Shown here: positions 1 through 7,880 of the stretch, piece after piece
Layout of the letters: each line of letters starts with the position of its first letter
Position numbering within the stretch: the stretch's first letter is position 1
Origin: Aurantiacibacter odishensis
Lineage (GTDB): Bacteria > Pseudomonadota > Alphaproteobacteria > Sphingomonadales > Sphingomonadaceae
Length of the DNA: 64,000 nucleotides
Assembly (NCBI RefSeq): GCF_003605195.1
Contig: NZ_QYOS01000025.1
Span: forward strand, 372,001 to 436,000
Reading direction: 5' to 3'
Notes under the pieces: model-generated
What the model saw: the letters and a program-made list of their open reading frames with translations, nothing else
Told to the model about the DNA's origin: nothing
The model's database searches: none
Translations under genes and position numbers: made by a program

Positions 1-1
1 C

Positions 2-1489
2 GGTGTGCCCTTCAGCCGCAACGAGGACGGCACGATCTACCAGCGCCCCTTCGGCGGGCACATGCAGAACATGGGCGAAGGCCCGCCGGTGCAGCGCACC
101 TGCGCCGCGGCGGACCGTACCGGCCACGCCATGCTGCACGCGCTCTACCAGCAGAGCCTGAAGTACAGCGCCGATTTCTACATCGAATACTTCGCCATCG
201 ACCTCATCATGAAGGACGGCGCCTGCGTCGGCGTGATCGCCATGTGCCTGGACGATGGCTCCATACACCGCTTCCGCAGCCACGGCGTGGTGCTGGCGAC
301 GGGCGGCTATGGCCGCTGCTATTACACCGCAACCTCCGCCCACACCTGCACGGGTGATGGCGGCGGCATGGTGCTGCGCGCTGGCCTGCCTTTGCAGGAT
401 ATGGAATTCGTGCAGTTCCACCCCACCGGCATCTACGGCGCGGGCGTGCTGATCACCGAAGGCGCTCGTGGCGAGGGTGGCTATCTCACCAATTCCGAAG
501 GCGAGCGGTTCATGGAACGCTATGCCCCGTCGGCCAAGGACCTCGCCAGCCGCGACGTCGTCTCCCGCTCGATGGCGCTGGAAATGCGCGAAGGGCGCGG
601 CGTGGGTCCGGACAAGGATCACATCTACCTGCACCTCGATCACATCGATCCCAAGGTGCTTGCAGAGCGTCTGCCGGGCATCACCGAGAGCGGCAAGATT
701 TTTGCCGGCGTCGACCTGACGCGCCAGCCGCTGCCCGTCACCCCGACGGTGCACTACAACATGGGCGGCATTCCGTGTAACTATCACGGCGAAGTCGTCA
801 CCATCGGTGCGGACGGCAACCCCGATACCGTGGTGCCCGGCCTGTTCGCCGTGGGCGAGGCCGCCTGCGTTTCGGTGCACGGGGCGAACCGCCTCGGTTC
901 CAACTCGCTGATCGATCTCGTGGTGTTCGGCCGCGCGACGGGCTTCCGCCTGAAGGAACTGATCACGCCGGGCCAGAGCCACGACGAACTGGCGCCGGAC
1001 AGCGCTGATTTCGCGCTGACCCGCCTCGACCATTTCCGCCATGCCAACGGCGATTCGCCGACGGCTGCGGTGCGCGCGGACATGCAGAAGACGATGCAGA
1101 AGCATGCCGCCGTGTTCCGTGACAGCGAGCTGATGGCAGCGGGCGTCAAGTCGCTGGCCGAGACCAACAAGCGGATGCAGGACATCAAGGTTCACGACCG
1201 TTCGCTGATCTGGAACTCCGACCTGATCGAGACGCTGGAACTGGACAACCTGATGGCGCAGGCCGTCGTTACCATGTCCAGCGCCGAAAACCGCAAGGAA
1301 AGCCGCGGCGCCCACGCGCACGAGGACTTCCCGGAGCGCGACGATGCCAACTGGATGAAGCACACCGCGGCCTGGTTCGAAGGCTGGGGCGGCAGCGGCG
1401 GCGAGGTGCGGATCGACTACCGCCCGGTCCACGAATACACGCTGACCGACGACGCGACCTACATCGAGCCGAAGAAGCGCGTTTACTGA
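2..1489 (+). CDS. sdhA: Succinate dehydrogenase flavoprotein subunit (5' end outside the window)
   Basis: This is the 3' 496 codons of the FAD subunit of complex II, which oxidises succinate to fumarate at the inner face of the membrane. The reading frame is open to the left edge, so the N-terminal FAD-binding fold and the covalent-FAD histidine lie outside. Visible family motifs are QRPFGGH, the substrate-site segment [11 protein letters not shown], the catalytic arginine segment [17 protein letters not shown], and the second FAD contact [14 protein letters not shown]. The C-terminal helical domain ends at a TGA. The sdhB iron-sulfur gene, usually next, is not directly downstream; a small membrane protein and a peptidase follow instead. 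Identity is secure; only the start is missing. Confidence 0.96.
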   Translation, partial: GVPFSRNEDGTIYQRPFGGHMQNMGEGPPVQRTCAAADRTGHAMLHALYQQSLKYSADFYIEYFAIDLIMKDGACVGVIAMCLDDGSIHRFRSHGVVLATGGYGRCYYTATSAHTCTGDGGGMVLRAGLPLQDMEFVQFHPTGIYGAGVLITEGARGEGGYLTNSEGERFMERYAPSAKDLASRDVVSRSMALEMREGRGVGPDKDHIYLHLDHIDPKVLAERLPGITESGKIFAGVDLTRQPLPVTPTVHYNMGGIPCNYHGEVVTIGADGNPDTVVPGLFAVGEAACVSVHGANRLGSNSLIDLVVFGRATGFRLKELITPGQSHDELAPDSADFALTRLDHFRHANGDSPTAAVRADMQKTMQKHAAVFRDSELMAAGVKSLAETNKRMQDIKVHDRSLIWNSDLIETLELDNLMAQAVVTMSSAENRKESRGAHAHEDFPERDDANWMKHTAAWFEGWGGSGGEVRIDYRPVHEYTLTDDATYIEPKKRVY

Positions 1490-1502
1490 GGCCGCGCTTC
1501 CA

Positions 1503-2033
1503 GTGACGGGAAAGCCTCCATCGAAGTCTCCGGTCAGGAAGCGCCTCGATGGATACTGGAAGCTCGAAGTCGCCAACGCGGCGCTGATCCCCGCTTTCGT
1601 GGTGGCCATGTGCCACATCTATGGCGAGGGCGCTGGCTGGCTTACGTGGCTGGCGCTGTTTCCGACGGCGGGCCTGCTGCTGGTCGGCGGCCTCTACTGG
1701 CGCGGCAAGCTGCGCGCGCTGGAAGGTTCGGAGCGGGCTCTCGATGCTGCGTTGCGGCTGGCCGACAAGGCGCAATGGCCCTCCCTTGTCTTGTCGCTAC
1801 TGTCAGTCGCACTCGTCCTCGCGGACCTGCTGTTCGGCCTGCCGGGTGTAACCGGCACCGATCGCTGGGCAGCGGGTGGCTCCGGCATACTGGCCCTGCT
1901 GGAGTACGTGAATTACTACCACCGCCAGTTGCAGCACTTCGACAACGCGGCGGATTTCAAACGCTTGCTGACCGGGCGCGGGATGCGGCCCGCGAAGATG
2001 GCCGTCGACCTTGCTGCATGGCGTGGCGATTGA
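1503..2033 (+). CDS. Hypothetical membrane protein
   Basis: A 176-residue protein of unknown function. It starts at a GTG 13 bp after the sdhA stop, with no strong ribosome-binding site. About four hydrophobic segments are visible (around residues 25-45, 48-65, 93-112 and 125-142), and the C-terminus is basic and cytoplasmic-looking. No catalytic motif was recognised. The short distance suggests cotranscription with sdhA. High GC at third codon positions matches the neighbours, which supports real coding. Confidence 0.7.
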   Translation: MTGKPPSKSPVRKRLDGYWKLEVANAALIPAFVVAMCHIYGEGAGWLTWLALFPTAGLLLVGGLYWRGKLRALEGSERALDAALRLADKAQWPSLVLSLLSVALVLADLLFGLPGVTGTDRWAAGGSGILALLEYVNYYHRQLQHFDNAADFKRLLTGRGMRPAKMAVDLAAWRGD

Positions 2034-2065
2034 CATTTGCGTCGCGCAGGCGCGAGAACACGTCC

Positions 2066-3376
2066 ATGCGCACCGCTCTCGCTTCGCTTGCCCTGCTGTC
2101 CACGGCCACCCCCGCCGCCGCCCAGCTTTCTCCCGCCGAAGAGACCATGGTCCGCACGGTGGAGGCGCATTTCGAGGAGGACGTGACGCTCCTCGAACGC
2201 ATCACCAACGTCAATTCCGGCACGCATAACCACGAGGGTGTGCGCGCGGTGGGGCAGATGCTTGTGCCCGAGTTCGAGGCGCTGGGCTTCGACGTCGAAT
2301 GGATCGACCAGTCGCACGTGGACCGGGCAGGGCACCTCTTCGCGCGCCGCGAAGGCGATAACGACGCCCCGCGCATCCTGATGATCGGCCATATCGACAC
2401 GGTGTTCGAGCCGTCGTCCCCGTTTCAGCACTTCGAGCGCGATGGCGACAGGGCAACCGGCCCCGGCGTGGTGGACGACAAGGGCGGGATCGTCGTGATC
2501 CTCGCCGCCCTGCGCGCGATGGAAGCCGCAGGCACGCTCGACGGCGCGAACATCGTGGTCGCGCTCACGGGGGACGAGGAGGACGCCGGCGATCCCATCG
2601 AACAATCGCGCCAGCACCTGATCGAAGCGGGCCAGTGGGCCGACGTGGCGCTGGGGTTCGAGGGGCTGTCGGTGGTCGAAGGGCGCGACATGGGCGTGGT
2701 TGCCCGGCGATCCTCCAACAGCTGGACGCTGACGACGAGCGGGCGCACCGGCCATTCCTCTGGCGTGTTCAGCGAAGGCGCGGGATACGGCGCGATCTAC
2801 GAGATGGCGCGCATCCTCGATGCCTTCCGAGTGCAACTGCCGGAGGAGAACCTCACCTACAACGTGGGCTTCATGGCGGGCGGCACGCCTGCCGAAATGG
2901 GCGCGGACAACCTCTCCGCGACTGCCGTGGGCAAGACCAACATCATCCCCGACAGCGCCGTGGCGCGCGGCGACCTGCGCACGCTGACGCAGGAGCAGAC
3001 CGACCGGGCGGTGGCGGCGATGCAGGCCATCGTCGATGCCAACCTGCCGGGCACGGATGCGCAGATCGAATTCGCTTTCCGCTATCCGCCAATGGCGCCC
3101 AGCGAGGGCAACACGGCGCTGTTCGAAGCGCTGAACGCCATCAATGCCGACCTAGGGCTGGAGCCGATGGGCGTCTTCCCGCCCGCCCGGCGCGGTGCGG
3201 CCGACATCAGCTTCGTCGCGCCTTACGCCGATGGCCTAGCCGGGATGGGGCCGGATGGTGCGGGCAGTCATGCCGAGGGGGAAAGCGTGGACCTGCGCAG
3301 TTTCATCCGGCAGGCGCAGCGCGCCGCGATCCTGATGAGCAGGCTGGCGGAAAATCCCGGCGCACGGGAAGAGTAG
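2066..3376 (+). CDS. Secreted M20-family metallopeptidase (glutamate carboxypeptidase-like)
   Basis: A 436-residue zinc hydrolase. The ATG at 2066 was chosen because it opens a signal peptide (MRTALASLALLSTATPAAAQ), although the frame is open further upstream. The M20 metal-site motifs are in order: GHIDTVFE (His/Asp), VDDKGG (bridging Asp), TGDEEDAGD (catalytic Glu and ligand) and a C-terminal GSHAEGE. The dimerisation-domain segment with SGRTGHSSGVF lies between them. The closest recognisable class is carboxypeptidase G2-like, which removes C-terminal glutamate; the substrate here is inferred only. The protein is probably periplasmic. It begins 32 bp after the upstream membrane-protein gene. 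Confidence 0.88.
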   Translation: MRTALASLALLSTATPAAAQLSPAEETMVRTVEAHFEEDVTLLERITNVNSGTHNHEGVRAVGQMLVPEFEALGFDVEWIDQSHVDRAGHLFARREGDNDAPRILMIGHIDTVFEPSSPFQHFERDGDRATGPGVVDDKGGIVVILAALRAMEAAGTLDGANIVVALTGDEEDAGDPIEQSRQHLIEAGQWADVALGFEGLSVVEGRDMGVVARRSSNSWTLTTSGRTGHSSGVFSEGAGYGAIYEMARILDAFRVQLPEENLTYNVGFMAGGTPAEMGADNLSATAVGKTNIIPDSAVARGDLRTLTQEQTDRAVAAMQAIVDANLPGTDAQIEFAFRYPPMAPSEGNTALFEALNAINADLGLEPMGVFPPARRGAADISFVAPYADGLAGMGPDGAGSHAEGESVDLRSFIRQAQRAAILMSRLAENPGAREE

Positions 3377-3382
3377 GCGGGC

Positions 3383-4036
3383 TTAGTCGGCCTCTGCTGT
3401 TCCGGCAGGCTCCACCACTCGCGCCTCGTCGATCTCGACAGGCTCGGTCAGCATCTGGCCTTTCATCCAGCCTTCGCCCTTGTCCGGGTCTGTCGGCAGG
3501 GCATGGATCGCCTCGACCACGTCCATGCCGTCGGTGACATAGCCGAACACGGCATAGCCCGCCTGCCGCGCGGGATCGTCCGACGCGGGGTCGGCATCCA
3601 GCCCGCTCTGGTCGCCCAGCATGATCGAGAAATCGCCGTTCGCCGTGCCGGGTTCGCCCATGGCCATCGACAGCGCGCCGCGCGAATGGGTGAGGCCGGT
3701 TTCGCTGGTCGGTTCGTGTTCGATGCCGGGCAGCACGCGTTCCGGATCCCACTGGGTGCCGCCCTGGATCAGGCCGTTGGGTTGCTCGCCCCAGTCGAGC
3801 GGCATGGCGCGGTAGAACACGGTGCCGTCGAAGCGATCCTCCTCCACGTAGCGCAGGAAATTGGCCGCCGTGATCGGCGCGCGCTCCATTTCCAGCGCGA
3901 TCACGATGTCGCCCATGGTGGTCTGCAACACGATGTCGGTCGTTTCGTAATCGGTTTCCGGCGGCGCCTCGGCGGTCTCCTGAGCGGCAAGTGGAGTGGC
4001 GAGCAGGGAGAGCGGCAGGACGAATCGTTTCAGCAT
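3383..4036 (-). CDS. Secreted cyclophilin-type peptidyl-prolyl isomerase
   Basis: The protein accelerates cis-trans isomerisation of Xaa-Pro bonds, probably in the periplasm. The ATG at 4036 (MLKRFVLPLSLLATPLAAQ) gives a clean signal peptide; another ATG lies three codons upstream at 4045. The cyclophilin core shows TTMGDIVIALE, APITAANFLRY, DGTVFYR, LIQGG, SRGALSMA, and a closing FGYVTDGMDVV. The canonical FxxxI/FMIQ-type active-site strand is partly altered (SIMLGDQ), as in many small bacterial cyclophilins. It converges with the M20 peptidase gene; the two stops are 6 bp apart. Divergent from creD. Confidence 0.9.
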   Translation of the reverse strand: MLKRFVLPLSLLATPLAAQETAEAPPETDYETTDIVLQTTMGDIVIALEMERAPITAANFLRYVEEDRFDGTVFYRAMPLDWGEQPNGLIQGGTQWDPERVLPGIEHEPTSETGLTHSRGALSMAMGEPGTANGDFSIMLGDQSGLDADPASDDPARQAGYAVFGYVTDGMDVVEAIHALPTDPDKGEGWMKGQMLTEPVEIDEARVVEPAGTAEAD

Positions 4037-4166
4037 GTGCGCCATCCTGCACCGCCGTTCTTGGCACGGCAATGAACGGATGATGACGGGGCGCGGGAGT
4101 TCACTCGGCATTCAGTTCGTCGCTCTCATTGCACGGTTCATCGCAACTATCGAAGGAGAGAGCGCG

Positions 4167-5519
4167 ATGAGACGAGAACGAACACCCGGCGTGAAACTGA
4201 TACTGGCGGGGCTGGTCGCAGCCGTGCTGATCGTGCCGCTGCTGATGGTCTATGCGCTGGTCTACGACCGGCAGGAGGAATCCCAGCGCGCGCAGGAGCA
4301 GATCACCCGCGGCTGGGGCGGGGCGCAGACGATCACCGGCCCGGTGCTGGTCATCCCGTTCACGGACGAGGTTCTGGAAGCCGAGACGGTCGATGGCGTC
4401 ACGACGCAGCGGCGGCGGCAGGTGCAGCGCGAACTGTTCGTCTCCCCGCAGCAGCAGGACATCGCGACAACGCTCGATCCCGACCGCAAGGGCTACGCCA
4501 TTTACGAAAGCGTGGTCTATTCCGGCGCGCTGGAGGGCACGGCGCGTTATGCCCTGACGAGCGAGCTCGAGCGCCTCGACTTAGGTCGGGCGGACCTCAG
4601 GTTCGACGAGGCCGAACTGCGCTTCGGCATTTCCGATACCCGCGGCCTCTCCGACGGAGCGAGCGTTTCCGCCGACGGTAACGTGCTGGAACTCAGCCCC
4701 GGCAATGGTCCTCTGGCAACCGGCGGATCGGGCTTCTCCGCAGCCGTAACGGGCTGGACTGGCGAGCAACCGCTCGACGTTCGCTGGAGCTATGGCCTGC
4801 GCGGCACGCGTTCGCTCTCGCTGGTCCCGCGCGGAGGAGAAACGCAGTGGCGCATCACCTCGCCGTGGCCGCACCCCAGCTTCAGCGGCGGCTACCTGCC
4901 CGAACCCTCGCAGACCGAAACCGGCGAGGGCGGCTTCACGGCCGTCTATCCCGGCATCACCAACCTCGCGCTGGGGCAAAGCCTGCTGTCCGTTAACGAC
5001 CAACCGGCGGCTGAAGGCGAGGCCACGCAGCCTGCCACCATCGGCCTCATTGAGCCGGTCGATCTCTACAGCCAGGTGGACCGGGCGGTGAAATACGGCT
5101 TCCTGTTCATCGGCTTCACCTTCGCGGCGCTGCTGATGTTCGACATCGTGGGCGGCGCGCGGGTCGCCTCGGCGGAATATCTGCTGAATGGCGCGGGCCT
5201 GATCCTGTTCTTCGTGATGCTGCTCGCTTTTGCCGAGGTGATCGGCTTCGGCCTTGCCTATCTCCTGGCGGCGGCAGCGATTATCGGACTGCTGACGGCC
5301 TACAGCGCCGCCGTTCTCGGCACCTGGAAGCGAGCCGGGTTCATCGGCGCGATGCTGGCGGGTCTTTACGCCGTGCTCTACGTGCTGCTGAACGAGGAGA
5401 CCTACTCGCTCGTCATCGGTTCGCTGCTGCTGTTCGCGGCGCTCGCGGGCGTGATGTACGCCACCCGCAACGTGGACTGGTCCGCCGTGGGCCGTAACGG
5501 CGACGAGGCCGCAGCCTAA
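4167..5519 (+). CDS. creD: CreD-family inner-membrane protein
   Basis: A 450-residue CreD-like protein (cell-envelope integrity family). The start at 4167 follows a good ribosome-binding site (GAAGGAGAG). Layout: an N-terminal membrane anchor (residues about 10-33), a large periplasmic domain with GPVLVIPF near its start, then a block of about five to six hydrophobic helices from residue about 310, beginning VDRAVKYGFLFIGFTF. That architecture is diagnostic of the family. No CreBC two-component genes are nearby, so its regulation here is unknown. It runs divergently from the cyclophilin gene. Confidence 0.88.
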   Translation: MRRERTPGVKLILAGLVAAVLIVPLLMVYALVYDRQEESQRAQEQITRGWGGAQTITGPVLVIPFTDEVLEAETVDGVTTQRRRQVQRELFVSPQQQDIATTLDPDRKGYAIYESVVYSGALEGTARYALTSELERLDLGRADLRFDEAELRFGISDTRGLSDGASVSADGNVLELSPGNGPLATGGSGFSAAVTGWTGEQPLDVRWSYGLRGTRSLSLVPRGGETQWRITSPWPHPSFSGGYLPEPSQTETGEGGFTAVYPGITNLALGQSLLSVNDQPAAEGEATQPATIGLIEPVDLYSQVDRAVKYGFLFIGFTFAALLMFDIVGGARVASAEYLLNGAGLILFFVMLLAFAEVIGFGLAYLLAAAAIIGLLTAYSAAVLGTWKRAGFIGAMLAGLYAVLYVLLNEETYSLVIGSLLLFAALAGVMYATRNVDWSAVGRNGDEAAA

Positions 5520-5540
5520 TCGCGCAGGGGAAGAGCTGGG

Positions 5541-6110
5541 TCAGATCACTTCGGCGATCAGGCCCAGCTCCTTCGCTTTCTCGCAGCCGATGTACCAGTT
5601 CTCCGGCGCCCGGTCGCGCACGTCCTCGAACGAGACATTGCTGCCTTCCACGATATCGCGAAAGCCCGCTTCCTCGATCTCGATGGAATGCTCGATCTCG
5701 TTGAGGGCACCCTTCAGCTGGTCGATGCAGCTTTTCAGCGGGCCGGACAGGTTGATCGTCTTGGCGATCTGCCGCTCGTGGATCAGCAGGCTGGAATCCT
5801 TCGTCATGAAGCGGTGGCTGACAGGGAAGCCCGCCATGAAGGTGGCCCCGGCGGAATAGACGGCGGACTTGCCGAGGAAGTAGATCTCCCGTCCCGGTTC
5901 GCGCAGGAGGCGAATGTCGTCGGCCATGGTGCGGGCGACTTCGGGATTCCCGCCCAGCGTGGTGATCGCCACCACCAGCGGGCCTTCGGTCGGGGCATTG
6001 GCCAGCTGGTCGCGGAATTCGGCATACATCGCCTCGTCGACGCTGCCGATCAGGCGGAGCTGGGGGCTGGTGAGGACGGTCTGGCGCTTGCTTTGTTCGT
6101 TCATGCCCAT
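5541..6110 (-). CDS. ClpP-like serine protease (S14 family)
   Basis: A 189-residue ClpP/crotonase-fold protein. The nucleophile is probably Ser86 in VYSAGATF and the catalytic His is His111 in LLIHERQ, the spacing expected for ClpP. TTLGGNPEVARTMADDI corresponds to the oxyanion-loop region. It lacks the long N-terminal axial loops and some core sequence of housekeeping ClpP, so it is a divergent paralogue and not the main Clp protease. ATGs at 6110 and 6104 are both possible starts. There is no ClpX/ClpA gene nearby. It is convergent with creD. Confidence 0.78.
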   Translation of the reverse strand: MGMNEQSKRQTVLTSPQLRLIGSVDEAMYAEFRDQLANAPTEGPLVVAITTLGGNPEVARTMADDIRLLREPGREIYFLGKSAVYSAGATFMAGFPVSHRFMTKDSSLLIHERQIAKTINLSGPLKSCIDQLKGALNEIEHSIEIEEAGFRDIVEGSNVSFEDVRDRAPENWYIGCEKAKELGLIAEVI

Positions 6111-6139
6111 CCAACAGGCGGGGATGGTGGACGTTCCGT

Positions 6140-7315
6140 TCAGCGCAGGCGAATGTTGTCGCGCGATAATTCTGCGGGGCTGGCCTTGCCCATCAGCTTC
6201 ATTGTGCGGGCGATTTCCTGCGAGAGGATACTGACGGCACGCTCCACGCCGTCCTCCCCCGCTGCCGCCAGCGCATAGAGATAGAGCCGCCCGCCGCTCG
6301 CCGCCTTCGCGCCCATGGACAGTGCCTTCACCACGTGGCTGCCGCGCGTCACGCCGCCGTCGAGGATCACTTCAACCCGGTCCCCCACGGCATCGACGAT
6401 CTCGGCCAACTGGTCGAGCGGGGCGCGCCCGCCGTCGAGTTGTCGCCCGCCGTGGTTCGATATCATGATCGCATCCACGCCCATGTCCGCCGCGCGCCGC
6501 GCATCGCCCACGGACATGATGCCCTTGAGGCAGAACGGGCCGCCCCAGTCGTCGCGCAACTGCTCCGCCGCCTGCCAGTTGAGGCCGGGATCGAGCATGG
6601 AATCGAAATAGTCCTGAATGGAAATCGCCTTTCCGCTGCCCGCGTCCACGTGGGTGGAAAGGTTGGGCAGGTCGAACTTCTCGCGAAAGAGGAAGTTCAA
6701 TGCCCACTTCGGGTGCGCGGCGTAGCTCAGCACGTTGGCGGGCGTGAAGCGGGGCGGGGTGGTGAAGCCGGTGCGCTTGCAGCGTTCGCGGTTGCCGGAA
6801 ACGATGGTGTCCACAGTCAGCGTGATGGCATCGAACTTTGCCGCCTTCGCTCGCTCCACCAGAGCGGCATTCAGGCCGCGATCCTTGTGATAGTAGTATT
6901 GCAGCATCTTGGGGCCGCTCCACCGCTCGCCAACTTCCTCGATGCTTACGGTGGAAAGGCTGGAGATGCCGAACCACAGGCCGTAACGCTCCGCCACTGC
7001 GGCGACGGCGCGTTCGCCCTGCCAGTGGAAGATGCGTTGCAATGCCGTGGGGCTGAGCATCAGCGGCAGCGCGGTTTCGCGGCCCATGATCGTCGTGGAA
7101 AGGTCCAGCCTGTCCGCGCCCACCAGCACGTCGGGCACGAGGTCCACGTCGGCAAAGGCGGCGGTGTTGCGCTCGCGCGTGGCCTCGTCGTCGGCGGCGC
7201 CGTCGATATAGTTGAACACGGGGAAGGGCAGGCGTCTCCGCGCAAGCTCGCGGAAATCGGCGATCTTGTGGCAGTCGGACAGGCGCCGCACGGAATAGTC
7301 GTTCCGGTCTTTCAC
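6140..7315 (-). CDS. FMN-dependent alpha-hydroxy-acid dehydrogenase (LldD family)
   Basis: A TIM-barrel flavoprotein that oxidises an L-2-hydroxy acid such as L-lactate to the 2-oxo acid. The start was set at the GTG at 7315 (VKDRNDYSVRRLSDC) because a strong AGGAAGGGG site precedes it; the frame continues upstream without homologous sequence. Family motifs visible: FNYIDGAADDEATRERN near the start, PLMLSPTALQRIFHWQGE, the substrate/flavin segment KGIMSVGDARRA, the active-site histidine stretch SNHGGRQLDGG, and DGGVTRGSHVVKALSMGA. The true substrate (lactate, mandelate or glycolate) cannot be told from sequence. It lies downstream of no obvious operon partner. Confidence 0.9.
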   Translation of the reverse strand: MKDRNDYSVRRLSDCHKIADFRELARRRLPFPVFNYIDGAADDEATRERNTAAFADVDLVPDVLVGADRLDLSTTIMGRETALPLMLSPTALQRIFHWQGERAVAAVAERYGLWFGISSLSTVSIEEVGERWSGPKMLQYYYHKDRGLNAALVERAKAAKFDAITLTVDTIVSGNRERCKRTGFTTPPRFTPANVLSYAAHPKWALNFLFREKFDLPNLSTHVDAGSGKAISIQDYFDSMLDPGLNWQAAEQLRDDWGGPFCLKGIMSVGDARRAADMGVDAIMISNHGGRQLDGGRAPLDQLAEIVDAVGDRVEVILDGGVTRGSHVVKALSMGAKAASGGRLYLYALAAAGEDGVERAVSILSQEIARTMKLMGKASPAELSRDNIRLR

Positions 7316-7422
7316 GCGGTTGTTCCCCTTCCTGCGCCAGAGGTGGCGTGCCTGCCAGCCTTCGTGGACGCAGGCAAGTGGCGAGAAAGTTCCAGGGGAA
7401 ACTTGCATTCAGAGGGCATTCA

Positions 7423-7459
7423 GATTACAGGCGTAATCGTACTGCCTACAAACGTAATC
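7423..7459. promoter_or_regulatory. Pair of BlaI-type operator dyads
   Basis: Two similar dyads stand just upstream of the BlaI-family gene. The first (7423-7438) is a perfect palindrome, GATTAC-4-GTAATC. The second (7446-7459) reads CTACAAACGTAATC and keeps the right half. BlaI/MecI repressors bind dyads of the TACA...TGTA type as dimers, so these are probably autoregulatory operators. The second ends 16 bp before the GTG start. Confidence 0.7.
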
Positions 7460-7475
7460 GTTCGGGGAGGACGAT

Positions 7476-7880
7476 GTGACGACAAGGACCGACAACGACC
7501 ACGCGGAAACGGGTGCCGAGCGCATCAGCGATGCCGAGCACGCGGTGATGGAGGCGCTGTGGAAGCGCAGCCCGCAGACCGCCGCCGAAGTGTGCGAAAG
7601 CGTCTGCAAGGAACGCGGCTGGTCCATCCCCACGGTGAAGACCCTGCTTTCGCGCCTCGTGCAGAAGGGCGCTCTGGCGACGCAGCCCGATGGCCGCCGC
7701 TATCTGTACACTCCGCTCATTGCCCGCTCCGCCTATGTCGGCACGGAAAGCAAGCGGCTGGTAGAACGCCTGTTCGGCGGGCGCGCCGCGCCGCTGTTCG
7801 CGCATTTGGCGCAAGCCGAGGCGCTGAGCGAGGATGACATCGCGGAAATCGAACGCCTCCTGAGGGAGATGAAGAAATGA
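7476..7880 (+). CDS. BlaI/MecI/CopY-family transcriptional repressor
   Basis: A 134-residue winged-helix repressor. The start is a GTG at 7476 after GGGGAGG. ISDAEHAVMEALW (helix 1), TAAEVCESV, and the recognition helix SIPTVKTLLSRLVQKGAL are typical of BlaI. A C-terminal dimerisation and cleavage-site region follows. Its stop overlaps the start of the M56 protein by four bases (ATGA), the classic repressor-sensor pair. In known systems the sensor protease triggers cleavage of the repressor. No beta-lactamase gene of the target type is adjacent, so the regulon here is unknown. Confidence 0.92.
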   Translation: MTTRTDNDHAETGAERISDAEHAVMEALWKRSPQTAAEVCESVCKERGWSIPTVKTLLSRLVQKGALATQPDGRRYLYTPLIARSAYVGTESKRLVERLFGGRAAPLFAHLAQAEALSEDDIAEIERLLREMKK

